42,444 nucleotides of DNA from Hyphomicrobiales bacterium (GTDB lineage Bacteria; Pseudomonadota; Alphaproteobacteria; Rhizobiales; Ancalomicrobiaceae): positions 1-42,444 of the forward strand of contig JAJTBO010000027.1 of NCBI GenBank assembly GCA_021286855.1. The letters are read 5' to 3'. This document shows, piece after piece, positions 14,816 to 24,200 of this stretch (its first letter is position 1; every line of letters starts with the position of its first letter). The notes beneath the pieces are model-generated. The model was not told the DNA's origin. It saw only the letters and a program-made list of their open reading frames with translations, and searched no databases. A program made the translations under genes and the position numbers.

Positions 14816-16095
14816 CGGCGCTGCCCCGCAGCTTCGACGCGCATGCCGGACCAGATCCCGCGGGGTTCGGTCAGCACGACGTCGCCCTCGGCGAGACCCG
14901 ACACGATCTCGATGCGGTCACCGCCGACTTCGCCGGTCGTGACCGATCGGGGCCACGCGCGGCCGTCCAGCTCGAGCCAGACGGTCGGTCGCCCGTCGCG
15001 TCGATCGATCGCGCCGATCGGCACCGACAACACGTCGGTTCGGGTGGCGATGGTGATTTCGGCGACGGCGCGCTGGCCGATCGCCCAGTTCGGCGGAAGG
15101 GTGGCGGGGCGCAGATCGACGGTGAACTCCCTGGTCTCGGCGTCGACCGATCGGGAGACTTGGGTGATCGCCGCCGAAACCGGCGTGCCGCCGGAGGGGC
15201 GCACCGTCGCCGTTCGACCCGGCTCCAGGCGAGCCATCACGCTCTCGTCGAGACGGGTGGTGAAGACGATGGAGCCCGGGTCGACGATTGCGGCGATCTC
15301 CGTGCCGGGGCCGACGGTGTCGCCGATCCACCGGCTGCGCGAGATCACGACGCCGTCGATGGGCGCGCGGATCGTCGCCTCTTCCACCTTGACCGCCTGG
15401 AGCTCGACGTTCGCGTCGGCGGCCGCCGCCTGGGCGATCGCCTGATCGACGGCGGCCTTGGCGCGTTCGAGATCGGCGCTCGTCTGACGATAGGTCGATT
15501 GCGCCGCATCTTGTGTGGCCGCCGTCGCCACGCCCCGTTGCAACAGGGCCTCTTGACGCCCGAGATTGGCGCGGGCGTTGGTCAGCGCCGCCTGCGACCG
15601 GGCCTCGTCGGCGCGGGCCACGGCGATCGCCGTTTCCGCCGCGCGGGCGGAGGCGCGGGCGGACTCCAGTTGTCGTTCGAGATCGTCGGCCTCGAGGGTG
15701 GCGATCACCCGACCGCGCGTCACGACGTCGTTGCGGTCGACGAGCATCGTCGCGACGTTGCCGGTCAGGCGCGATCCGACCGAACTTCGGCGCGTCGCCT
15801 CCAGCGTCGCGGGACCGGAAACGGTGATCGTCAGATCACTCGGCCTCAACGTCGTGCGCGCCGCCGTCCGCGGCGCCAACCATCGGTCTGCAGCCGAGCC
15901 GGCGATGAGCGCCGCGATCGCCAGAAGGGCGAGCAGGCCGCGACGAGAGCGACGGTTCGGCCGCGAGGGTGGGCGCGGGATGAATTCCGTCATCCGATCG
16001 GCCTCGGGCTCCGAAGCGGTCCCGTCGCGACGCGGCGACTCGGCCGGTGGGAGGGGCGCGACGGAAGCGGCGAGCGGATCGGACGGGACGGCCAT
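14812..16095 (-). CDS. HlyD/MacA-type periplasmic fusion protein (DevB-like)
   Basis: This 427-residue protein has a long disordered N-terminus and one membrane anchor (about residues 53-72, GLLALLAIAALIAGSAA). A lipoyl half, an alpha-helical hairpin rich in Ala/Arg/Gln (about 135-225) and the second lipoyl half (EEATIRAPIDGVVISR) follow. Beta-barrel and membrane-proximal domains end the protein. It joins the inner-membrane permease to an outer-membrane channel, which is not encoded here. The start at 16095 lies just after the stop of the Cys-rich gene. An alternative start at MTEFIPRP (about 15993) would give a more usual short cytoplasmic N-terminus. Confidence 0.88.
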   Translation of the reverse strand: MAVPSDPLAASVAPLPPAESPRRDGTASEPEADRMTEFIPRPPSRPNRRSRRGLLALLAIAALIAGSAADRWLAPRTAARTTLRPSDLTITVSGPATLEATRRSSVGSRLTGNVATMLVDRNDVVTRGRVIATLEADDLERQLESARASARAAETAIAVARADEARSQAALTNARANLGRQEALLQRGVATAATQDAAQSTYRQTSADLERAKAAVDQAIAQAAAADANVELQAVKVEEATIRAPIDGVVISRSRWIGDTVGPGTEIAAIVDPGSIVFTTRLDESVMARLEPGRTATVRPSGGTPVSAAITQVSRSVDAETREFTVDLRPATLPPNWAIGQRAVAEITIATRTDVLSVPIGAIDRRDGRPTVWLELDGRAWPRSVTTGEVGGDRIEIVSGLAEGDVVLTEPRGIWSGMRVEAAGQRR

Positions 16096-16097
16096 CG

Positions 16098-16373
16098 TCA
16101 CTTCCGGCGGACGGAATCGAGCGCGCTGCGGCATCCCGAAGCGAGCTCTCTTTCCTTGGCGCCGAGACAGGCGGCGATGCGGCCGCCACCGGGTTCGACG
16201 CCGCTGCAGAATTTCCGGATGTCGGCCCGACAGGCGGCGGCCACGGCTCTGATCTGCGTCTGCATCTCCGGGGAGGGCGTCTGCGCGGAGGCGTATCCGG
16301 CGACGAACGGCTCGCCGAGAGCGAAGGCGAGGATGACCGCGGAGCAGAGACGGCGATATCGTTTCGGGGACAT
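16098..16373 (-). CDS. Small secreted Cys-rich protein (GLG1-type Cys-rich repeat)
   Basis: This 91-residue protein has a signal peptide (residues 1-31, ending AGYASAQ). One short domain follows with four Cys residues in the pattern AACRADIRKFCSGVEPGGGRIAACL and LASGCRSAL. This matches the cysteine-rich repeat (GLG1-like) found in many small proteobacterial periplasmic proteins. The start at 16373 is preferred over upstream in-frame Met because of the signal peptide and AAGGAATTCCC upstream. It is the first gene of the exporter operon, which continues two bases after its stop, and lies divergent from the response regulator. Confidence 0.8.
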   Translation of the reverse strand: MSPKRYRRLCSAVILAFALGEPFVAGYASAQTPSPEMQTQIRAVAAACRADIRKFCSGVEPGGGRIAACLGAKERELASGCRSALDSVRRK

Positions 16374-16568
16374 GGGAATTCCTTTCTTCGCACGAAACGC
16401 GAGAGGGATCCGGGAGGAGCCGGTCATCCCCTCACGATGCGATCGTCAGGTATCTCCGTGATGTTCGCGAGTATTCCGAATGTCTTGTTTCGTTGCGCCG
16501 TGTATCGATTTGTAACAAGTCTCGATCGACGCTTGCATCGCCGCCTGCTCTGAACGACCATTCCCGTC
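16374..16568. promoter_or_regulatory. Divergent regulatory region of exporter and two-component system
   Basis: These 195 bases lie between the exporter operon and the response-regulator gene and are locally less GC-rich than the genes, as promoters often are. GTTTCGTTGCG occurs at 16487-16497 and recurs at 12895-12905, close upstream of the SH3-protein gene. A short palindrome TTGTAACAA lies at about 16510. Binding of the adjacent OmpR-type regulator here is a reasonable guess. Confidence 0.4.
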
Positions 16569-17285
16569 ATGACCACGAGCGCGAAGAAAATTCTGATCGT
16601 CGACGACGATCCCGAAGTCGCCCGCCTGGTCGGCGCGCTGTTGGCTCGGGAAGGTTGGGCGGTGGAGGCGGCGCAGGACGGCAAGGATCTCGATCGAGCG
16701 CTGCAGCGCACGACGCCCGATCTCGTCATCCTCGATCTCATGTTGCCGGGCGAAGACGGGCTCTCGATCTGCCGTCGGCTCCGCGTCGCGACCGCGGCGC
16801 CGATCCTGATGTTGACCGCCAAATGCGACGAGACCGATTGCGTCGTCGGCCTCGAGATCGGCGCCGACGACTATCTCGGCAAACCCTTTTCGCCGCGCGT
16901 TCTCGTGGCCCGCGTCCGCGCCCTGTTGCGTCGCGCCGAACCCCGAGCGGCCGGCCCGTCGGCGCGTCGGTTCGAGTTCGATCGTTTCGCGGTCGACCTC
17001 GACTCGCGTGAAGTCACCGATGCGAACGGCGAGCGCGTGGCTCTGACCAGTGCGGAGTTCGATCTGCTCGCCTGCTTCGTCCTGCATCCTCGCCGCGTGC
17101 TCTCGCGCGATCAGATCCTCGATTGGACCCATGGCCGCAGCGCCGATCCCTACGACCGAACCGTCGACATCACGGTGTCCCGGTTGCGCAAGAAGTTCGA
17201 AGCGCTGAACCCGGGCAACCGGCTGATCGGCACCATCCGAAACGGCGGTTACCTGCTGACCGCCCCTGTGCGCATGGTGATGTGA
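16569..17285 (+). CDS. OmpR-family response regulator
   Basis: This 238-residue regulator has a receiver domain with acidic pocket VDDD (11-14), phosphoacceptor D56 in VILDLMLPGEDG and the conserved Lys in GKPFSP. A winged-helix DNA-binding domain follows (LTSAEFDLLACFVLHPRRVL, then VDITVSRLRKKF). It acts with the sensor kinase whose ATG shares a base with its stop (TGATG). The divergent exporter operon is the obvious candidate target. Its ribosome-binding site is weak, as is common for regulator genes. Confidence 0.92.
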   Translation: MTTSAKKILIVDDDPEVARLVGALLAREGWAVEAAQDGKDLDRALQRTTPDLVILDLMLPGEDGLSICRRLRVATAAPILMLTAKCDETDCVVGLEIGADDYLGKPFSPRVLVARVRALLRRAEPRAAGPSARRFEFDRFAVDLDSREVTDANGERVALTSAEFDLLACFVLHPRRVLSRDQILDWTHGRSADPYDRTVDITVSRLRKKFEALNPGNRLIGTIRNGGYLLTAPVRMVM

Positions 17286-18655
17286 TGGTTCGACTGGGTC
17301 TCACCACGCGTCTCTTCGCCATCGGGGCGACGTTTCTGCTGACGATCTGGCTCGGATTGGTGGCTCTCTACTATCGATCGAACGGGCTCGATCGCTCCCT
17401 GACGCGACCGCCGGTGACCCAATTGCGGGCGATCGCCGACGTCCTGTCGGCGACGAAACCGGGCGATCGAGACGCTCTTCTCGATGCGATCGCGTCGTCG
17501 ATCCTGAGCGCCACGATCGAGACGGAACGCGCGCTCACGACGTCCGACGGCGATGGTCGGGAGGTCGGCGACGATCTGCGCGGGACTTCGGAATTCGTCG
17601 AATACGACGCTCTTCTCGATGGGCGGTTGTTGTCGATCGTCCGGCTCGGCCGTCCCGAACCCATCGTCGGCCCGGCGTCGCTGTTCGCATCGGCGATCGG
17701 CACGCTGCGGTTCCGTCTCCGCCTCGACGACGGCGCGATCCTTCGGCTCGACACGCGCACGCCCTTCGTCGTCACGCTCTTCGGACTACCCGCCGGCATG
17801 GGAGCCGGTCTGGTCGGCACCGTCTTCGCGTTGATCGCCTTCCTGCTCCTCAACCGAGAGATTCGTCCCTTGACCCGCCTCGCCGCGGCCGTCGACCGCA
17901 TCGATCCGAGCAGCGCGCCGATCGCGTTGCCTGTGGTCGGCGCGCACGCGCCCGAAACCCTCGCGCTCCACAACGCCTTCGATCGTCTTCAGACCCGTCT
18001 GCAGACGTTGATCGCCGGCCGCTTCGCTCTGATCGGCGGGGTACAGCACGACGTCCGATCCTTCGCCACCCGTCTCCGCCTCCGTGTCGAACACATCGGC
18101 GATCCGGCCGAGCGCGACAAGGCGGCGGCGGACATCGACGACATGATCGGTCTTCTCGACAATGCGCTCCTCACCGCCCGGGCCGGCGTCGGGCGTCTCG
18201 ACGAGGAGTTGCTGGATCTCTCGACCTTGCTCCGTCAGGAGGTCATCGATCTCGGGGCCGGCGGTCGGCCGGTGCGGCTCGGGACGATGCCGCCGGCTTC
18301 GCAGGAAGTCCCGGTCATCCTGGATCGCACCGCCTTCCGCCGCATCGTCGTCAATCTGGTCGACAACGCCGTCAAATACGGCCGCGAGGCGAGGGTGGAG
18401 CTGGAGGCTCGACAGGGGCGCGCGCTGGTTTCGGTGAGCGACGCCGGGGCCGGAATCGCGCCGGAAGCCGCGGCCGTGTTGTTCGAACCCTTCGTGAGGG
18501 GCGAACCTTCGCGGTCGCGCCGGACCGGGGGAGCCGGTCTCGGTCTGGCTGTGGTGCGCAGTCTCGCCGAAGCCCAGGAGGGAACCGTCGAAATCGGCCG
18601 CGCCGAAGGCGGCGGAGCGCGTGTCGAGCTGAGTTTCCCCCTTTTCGTCGCCTGA
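17285..18655 (+). CDS. Membrane sensor histidine kinase
   Basis: This 456-residue kinase has a first membrane helix at about 8-30. A periplasmic sensor part of about 140 residues, without a recognised fold, comes next. A second helix lies at about 175-195 and is followed by a HAMP-like linker. The H-box is unusual, with H255 in GGVQHDVRSFATRLRLRVE. The N-box (NLVDNAVKYG), G1 (DAGAGI) and G2 (GGAGLGLAVV) are intact. It should phosphorylate the regulator just upstream. The Q-H-D-V-R-S H-box, rather than the common H-E-L-R-T-P, marks a subgroup often tied to envelope or efflux systems; that link is inference. The stop lies in a hairpin loop. Confidence 0.9.
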   Translation: MVRLGLTTRLFAIGATFLLTIWLGLVALYYRSNGLDRSLTRPPVTQLRAIADVLSATKPGDRDALLDAIASSILSATIETERALTTSDGDGREVGDDLRGTSEFVEYDALLDGRLLSIVRLGRPEPIVGPASLFASAIGTLRFRLRLDDGAILRLDTRTPFVVTLFGLPAGMGAGLVGTVFALIAFLLLNREIRPLTRLAAAVDRIDPSSAPIALPVVGAHAPETLALHNAFDRLQTRLQTLIAGRFALIGGVQHDVRSFATRLRLRVEHIGDPAERDKAAADIDDMIGLLDNALLTARAGVGRLDEELLDLSTLLRQEVIDLGAGGRPVRLGTMPPASQEVPVILDRTAFRRIVVNLVDNAVKYGREARVELEARQGRALVSVSDAGAGIAPEAAAVLFEPFVRGEPSRSRRTGGAGLGLAVVRSLAEAQEGTVEIGRAEGGGARVELSFPLFVA

Positions 18656-18665
18656 GGCGCGACGA
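18645..18665 (+). terminator. Hairpin around the kinase stop codon
   Basis: TCGTCG (18645-18650) pairs with CGACGA (18660-18665), with a two-base-pair extension CC/GG and a CG bulge. The TGA stop (18653-18655) is in the loop. No T-run follows. Confidence 0.3.
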
Positions 18666-18737
18666 GAGGCCGTTCGCCGGCGTCCGCCGCCGGCCGGCGT
18701 CCTTCGGCGACGGCGCCACGGCGCTCTCGTCCCATGA

Positions 18738-18757
18738 CGGCTCGGGCGCCCGAGCCG
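18738..18757. terminator. Perfect 20-base palindrome between convergent genes
   Basis: CGGCTCGGGC is followed directly by its reverse complement. It lies in the 190-base gap between the kinase gene and the patatin gene, which converge. It can fold as a hairpin in either transcript, so a bidirectional terminator is likely, but there is no T-run. A protein-binding palindrome is the alternative. Confidence 0.35.
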
Positions 18758-18845
18758 GAGCCACGGCGCCGAGCCTCCGACGAACCCGGCGCGGGTCAAG
18801 ACGATCACCCGCCGCCGAACGCTGTTTCGTCACCTCGGATCGCCG

Positions 18846-20333
18846 TCACCGCTGCGGATGCAGAACGACGGAGGGGCGTCGGTCGGGCGCCAGGGAGCGT
18901 CGTACGACGGGGATCGCGGCGCGGCTGGTGCTCAGAAAACCGTTGAAGACAGGATTGGCGAGCGTCGCGTCGCGCCCGGCTTCGATCAACAGATCGATCT
19001 CGTCGGGTGGAAGGACGAACCGGGTCGCGATCTTCTGGAGCCGCTCACGGCGGTCCGGCAGTTGATCGAAGGCGACCTCGCCGGACAGAACCTTCACGTC
19101 GCGACAGTTCCACCCCTTGGTCGTGCCGACGTATCGGGCGACCTCAGCCGGTCCGAGTCGGCACCGCCACTCGATCAGATCCTGTTGCCACCGCGCCAAC
19201 GTCAGTTGGAAGGCGTCGAAGCCCTGACGCACCGATGCGTCGATGCCGGTGTCGACGACGGCCATCAGCAACGGCGTCACGGTCGGGCCTTGGCGGGTCC
19301 TGGTCCATTCGGTGTCCGAGCCACGGCCGGAATTGACCACCAGGAACATCGCCCGCTTCAAGCGCGCCGCCTGTCGTGGCGTCAGCGGCGCATGCGGGGT
19401 ATCGGCGGCGGCGCGGGCGATGGTCAGGCCGGAGAGGCCGAAATTGTCGGTGAGGCCGCCGTCGAGGAGGCGAATGTATTTCATCCGCTGCGTGTCGCGA
19501 TAGGCGAGGAGGGCGCGGGCGGCCGCCTTGAGGAGGGCCGGAGCGGAGGCGTGTTCGGAGGCATAGCGCACCCATTTGGGCGGCTCCCAGGCGCAGCGGT
19601 CGGAGAAGGTTTCGATCGTCACCGGCGCGAAGATCACTGGCACCGCCGCCGAGGCCGCCACCGCCTCCGAGATCGGCACGCGCGAGAGATCCGAACAAAA
19701 GGCGCGGAACGTGTTCGGTTCGAAGACGAAGGGCGCGTGATTGGCGATGTCGGAGGCGTTGATCCAGACCGTCGGCCGCTTCTTTTCGAGCAACTGCGCA
19801 TAGGTGGCGCCGTGGAAGAGGTTGCGATCGAGCCATTGCGGCAGATTGGAGCGATCGTTGGCGCCGCCGGCATAGACCCGCGCGAGGGTCGCGGGGTTCC
19901 AGGGATTGTCGTGCAGATCCTCCTCGGCGTTGCGGAGAAGGAACTTCTCGCGGAAATCGGTCAGCGCGTCGCGTCCCTTCAGTCCGAAATAGGCTGCGGT
20001 CACCGAGCCGCCGGAAACGCCGGAGACGAAGTCGACGCGATCGAGCAGGGTCCCGGCGCCCGCCGCGCCCGGGACCGGGGTTTCGGCGAAGGCCCTCAGC
20101 ACGCCGAAGGAGAAGGCGGCGGCGCGCGTGCCGCCGCCGGAAAAGGTGAGACCGATCAACGTCTCGCCGTCCGCATCTTCGGCAAAGGGGGCGGCGGCGG
20201 TCGCGCCGGCGCCGGTTTCGGCGACGGCGTTGATCGGCGCGTCGTCGAGCGAGGCGCAGGAGGCGAGGAGGGCGCTCGTCGCGAGGACGACCCATCGGGA
20301 AGCGAAGCGGAGAGCGGCGGGCGACGTCGGCAT
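18846..20333 (-). CDS. Patatin-like phospholipase lipoprotein
   Basis: This 495-residue protein has a lipoprotein signal with lipobox ALLASC (C26). The patatin domain is complete: the Gly-rich oxyanion motif SGGGTRA (65-71), the nucleophile motif GVSGG with S107, and the catalytic Asp in DGGLTDNFG (D291). Such enzymes hydrolyse acyl chains from phospholipids or other lipids. The lipid anchor places it in the periplasm, probably on the outer membrane. The start at 20333 is chosen for the signal peptide; the longer open frame upstream is charged and lacks a signal sequence. A patatin lipase in a window with lipid-modifying enzymes is notable, but the genes are not in one operon. Confidence 0.9.
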   Translation of the reverse strand: MPTSPAALRFASRWVVLATSALLASCASLDDAPINAVAETGAGATAAAPFAEDADGETLIGLTFSGGGTRAAAFSFGVLRAFAETPVPGAAGAGTLLDRVDFVSGVSGGSVTAAYFGLKGRDALTDFREKFLLRNAEEDLHDNPWNPATLARVYAGGANDRSNLPQWLDRNLFHGATYAQLLEKKRPTVWINASDIANHAPFVFEPNTFRAFCSDLSRVPISEAVAASAAVPVIFAPVTIETFSDRCAWEPPKWVRYASEHASAPALLKAAARALLAYRDTQRMKYIRLLDGGLTDNFGLSGLTIARAAADTPHAPLTPRQAARLKRAMFLVVNSGRGSDTEWTRTRQGPTVTPLLMAVVDTGIDASVRQGFDAFQLTLARWQQDLIEWRCRLGPAEVARYVGTTKGWNCRDVKVLSGEVAFDQLPDRRERLQKIATRFVLPPDEIDLLIEAGRDATLANPVFNGFLSTSRAAIPVVRRSLAPDRRPSVVLHPQR

Positions 20334-20633
20334 CGGTCTACTCGAGCTGCGTTTCTGACGGGTATCCCAACCTTCCGAAAACCCGTCGCGCTTGTCGAGG
20401 GGGAAGGGCGGCGGACGCGCGGACGCTTTCGTTACGGCAAACGTCACTCTTCTCCGGATTGTATCTCCGGGGCGTTCTCGGCATCATCTCGTCGATCACC
20501 GCACGGTGTCGACGAGCCCGCCTGGAGAAGCCGATGCCGCCGAGCCGTTCCCTCGTCTCGGGCTCCGCATCGGCGCGACTCTGATCCGACGACCTTTCGC
20601 CTTTGTCATCCGTCGAGCAAGGATTTCACCTCG
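20334..20633. other. Intergenic region with a strong hairpin
   Basis: No gene is seen in these 300 bases. CTCGTCGA, T, CACCG, CA, CGGTG, TCGACGAG (20488-20516) forms a long stem with one bulged T and no T-run after it. TGATCC at 20582-20587 resembles an RpoE -35 element before the gene at 20634, but at the expected spacing the -10 (TCATCC) is poor. It separates divergent genes, so promoters for both are expected. Confidence 0.4.
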
Positions 20634-21164
20634 ATGTCCATCGCTTCCGAAATCGCCTTCCGCATCGTCGGTCTGTTCTACGTGGCGAGCGGCGTCCTGG
20701 TGGCGCGCACGCTCGCGATGTCCGCGGTCACGGACGCCACGTGGTCGGCGATCGTGGGCAAGGCCTCGCATCCGGCGGAGCGGGCGCGCGAGATCTGGCT
20801 CGCCGCAGGCTCGGTCTGCGTCGCCGCCGCGGGATTGGCGCTGATGCTGATGCTCGACGTCGCGGCGCCTCTGTTCGTGCTCGCGACGCTGCAACAGCTC
20901 GTCTACCTCTACGTCGTCGCGCCGCGCTTCTTCGATCCGCACGACGCGCCGGAGCCCACGGGACGCGCCCGAACCCGCAACGCCGCCTTCGTCCATCTGG
21001 CGGTGACCGTCGTCGTGGTCGCCGCCGCGATGAACGGCGCGTTGCGGCCTTGGCGCGCCGAGCCGGTCTGGCTCCTCGGCGCAGCGGCGGCGGCGGTCGG
21101 GTTCGGGGCGCTGTGGACCTTACGTGCGATGCGAGTCCCCGAGGGGGGCGGCGAAGCCGAGTGA
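20634..21164 (+). CDS. Unknown four-helix membrane protein
   Basis: I do not recognise this 176-residue protein. Four hydrophobic helices are visible at about 8-30, 60-80, 84-105 and 125-165 (the last possibly two). The loop between helices 2 and 4 contains YVVAPRFFDPHD. No catalytic motif is seen. The ATG at 20634 follows AAGGATTTCACC. It lies 74 bases before the caspase-Sel1 gene on the same strand, so it may be co-transcribed with it. A TGATCC box 47 bases upstream hints at RpoE control, weakly. Confidence 0.7.
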   Translation: MSIASEIAFRIVGLFYVASGVLVARTLAMSAVTDATWSAIVGKASHPAERAREIWLAAGSVCVAAAGLALMLMLDVAAPLFVLATLQQLVYLYVVAPRFFDPHDAPEPTGRARTRNAAFVHLAVTVVVVAAAMNGALRPWRAEPVWLLGAAAAAVGFGALWTLRAMRVPEGGGEAE

Positions 21165-21238
21165 AAAGAGCGGCGCGCGCGTCCATGCCGCCGTCGGATC
21201 ATCGTTGTCGAGACGCCTTCCAAGAGAGGTCGAATACG

Positions 21239-24200
21239 ATGTTGAACCTCCTCGGCCGCCTGTGCCTCGCCTCCACGCTCTTCGTCGGGGCAACGGTCGC
21301 GCATGCGGCCGACCGGGTCGCTCTGGTGATCGGCAATTCCGCCTATCGCACGCAGACGCGCCTGCCCAATCCGGTCAACGACGCCGCCGACGTCGGGGCG
21401 ATGTTCCGCCGTCTCGGCTTCGAGGTGGTCGAAGGGCTCGACCTCGACGGGGCCGGGCTCAAGGAGAAGCTCAAGGAGTTCCGCGACCGGCTCGAGGGCG
21501 GTTCGCTCGCCGTCTTCTACTATTCCGGTCACGGAATGCAGGTCGACGGCCACAATTATCTGATCCCGGTCGACGCCCGGATCGAGAAGCCGGACGACGT
21601 GCGTCTCGAGACGGTCGACGTCGATCTGGTGATGCAGCTGATGCGGGCCGACGATCGCGTCACGATGGTGGTGCTCGACGCCTGTCGCGACAACCCCTTC
21701 GCCCGTTCGCTCAGGCGTTCGCTGAAGGGCGCGACGCGGGCGGCGGAGAGCGCCTACGGCGGTCTCGCCGAGATCCGCAGCTCGGTCGGCAGCATGATCG
21801 TCTACGCCACCGATCCCGGAAACGTCGCCCTCGACGGCGACGGCCGCAATTCCCCCTTCACCGAGGCCTTCCTGAAGAACGCGCCGACGCCGGGAGTGGA
21901 GATCTCGCGGGTGATCAAACGGGTGCGGCTCGACGTGGTGCAGGCGACCGGCTCGAAACAGGTGCCGTGGGACAGTTCGACCCTCGTCAACGACCTCTAT
22001 CTCGCCGGGGATGCGCCGGGCGAGGCGAAGGTCGCTTCCCTGCCGCCGCGGTCGACGGCGGGAGGGGCGGTGCGTCCGGTGGTCGCCGGCGAGGCCGGTC
22101 CGGCCGAGCCGGCCGCTGCGACGCCGCCCCGGCCGGCGGTGGAGGAGACCGCGGCGGCGCGCTGCGATCGGCTGGCCACGGATCAACAGGACACGCTGCG
22201 CAATCGGCGGGTGGCCCCGGTGCGCACCGTCGACGTCGCTCGCGCGATTCCCGCCTGCGAGGCGGCGGTGGCGGAGGCGCCGGCGGACCTTCACCTCGCC
22301 AACCAGTTGGGCCGGTCCTATCTGAAGGCGGAACGTTACGCCGAGGCGTTGAAGGTCTTCGAAGCGGCGGCCGGACGCGGGTCGCCCTATGCGACGAACG
22401 AGGTCGGCTATCTCCTTTATCGCGGCTTCGGCGGCCTGCAGAAGGACTACGTCAAGGCCCGCCCGTGGTTCGAGAAGGCGGCGATGCTCGGCGTGCCGGT
22501 CGCCATGACCAATCTCGCCTTCATCCATACGCACGGCATCGGCACGCCGAAGGATCTCGACAAGGCGACGTCGTGGCTGCGGCGGGCCGAGGCGATCGGC
22601 GATCCCGGCGCCATGGTGATGCTGGCCTGGGCCCATGCCGACGGGGTCGGCGTGCCCAAGGATCCGGCGAAGGGCCGCGCCCTGATGACGCGGGCCGCCG
22701 ATCTCGAGGACCCCGAGGGCCTGACCGGGCTCGGCCTCTTCGACCAGCGCGGCATCGGCGGGCCGCAGGATTTCGACGGCGCGCGGCGCTGGTTCGAGAA
22801 GGCGGCGTCCTTCGACAGCGCGTCGGGCATGTACAATCTCGGCTTCTACTATCTGATGGGAATGGGTGGAGCGCCGCGCGACTATGCGATCGCACGGGAC
22901 TGGTTCGGCCGCTCGGTTCGCCACCAGGGGGTCGATGCGATGATCGGGCTCGCGCACATGAAGCTCGACGGTCTCGGCGGTCCGGTCGATCCCACAGGCG
23001 CGCGCGAGATGTTGGAGAAGGCCGCCTCGCACGATTCGCCGCAGGCGATGGTCTATCTCGCCAAGGCCCTGCGCGACGGCAAGTTCGGCGCCGTCGACGA
23101 GACGGCGGCCCGCGATTGGCTGAAACGAGCGGTGGCGCTCGACGACGCCGACGCCAAGGCGCTGCTCGCCGAAATGGACGCTCCCGAGGACCCGGCGGCG
23201 ACCTGCGATCGGCTCGCGGCGATGGCGACCGATCCGTTGAAGGCGCCGGCCGTCAAAGGGCTCGATCAGCCCTCAGAGATCGCCCATGTCCGCGCCATTC
23301 CGGCCTGCGAGGCGGCGGCGAAGGCCAACCCGGGCGCCCTGCGCTTCGCCGATCAGCTCGGCGCGGCCCTGGTCTCCGCGCAGCGTTGGCCGGACGCCGC
23401 ACGGGTCTTCGAGGCGGCGGCGAAGAAGAAGTCGGCCTTTGCGGCGATGTGGATGGGCAATATCCAACGCCGCGGGCTCGGCGTGCCGAAGAACGACGCC
23501 GCCGCGCGCAAATGGTGGGAGCAGGCGAGCGCGCTGGGCTCCAGCGACGCCATGTACAATCTGGCGGCGATGCATCTCGACGGGGTCGGCGGCGCCAAGG
23601 ATCCGGCGACGGCGCGTCGTCTGTTCGAGAAGGCGGCCGGGCTCGGCGACGTCGCCGCGATGCGGCAGGCCGGCGAAATGTGGTACTTCGGCCTCGGCGG
23701 CCCGGAGGACAACACCCGGGCGCGGGACTGGTACGAGAAGGCGGCGGCCGGAGACGACACCCGCGCCAAGCGCCGGCTCGGCGAGATCATGCTGAAGGGA
23801 TGGGGCGTCAAACCCGATCCCATCCAGGCCCGCCTGTGGTTCCAGCGAGCGGCGGCCGACGGCGACGGCGAAGCGATGCGCTCTCTCGCCGACCTCTATC
23901 TGAACGGCGTCGGCGGCGATCGTGAGCCGGCGAAGGCTCGCGGTCTGCTCGAGCAGGCGGCCGACGACGGCAACGCCGCCGCGATGACGGCCCTCGCCCA
24001 GCTTCTTCTCGCCGGAGCGGTCGGCCCGGTCGACGAAGCCGGCGCGCGGGTCTGGTACGAGAAGGCGGCGGCGGCCGGCTACGAGAGCGCGGCGAACTGG
24101 TTGGCGGCGCATGCGCCGACCGCCGCGCCGGATCTCGCCAAGGGCGACCTCTGCGATGCGGCGGCAGGCGCGGCGGCCGATCCGCTGCGCTCGGTCTCGC

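Noticed and set aside
20582-20611. TGATCC box as an RpoE promoter for the gene at 20634
   Set aside because: At the expected spacing the -10 (TCATCC) does not fit, so it is not listed as a promoter.
20909-23032. Long minus-strand open frame of 707 codons opposite the caspase-Sel1 gene
   Set aside because: The composition is His/Arg/Gly-rich shadow sequence of the repeats on the other strand, with no known motif.
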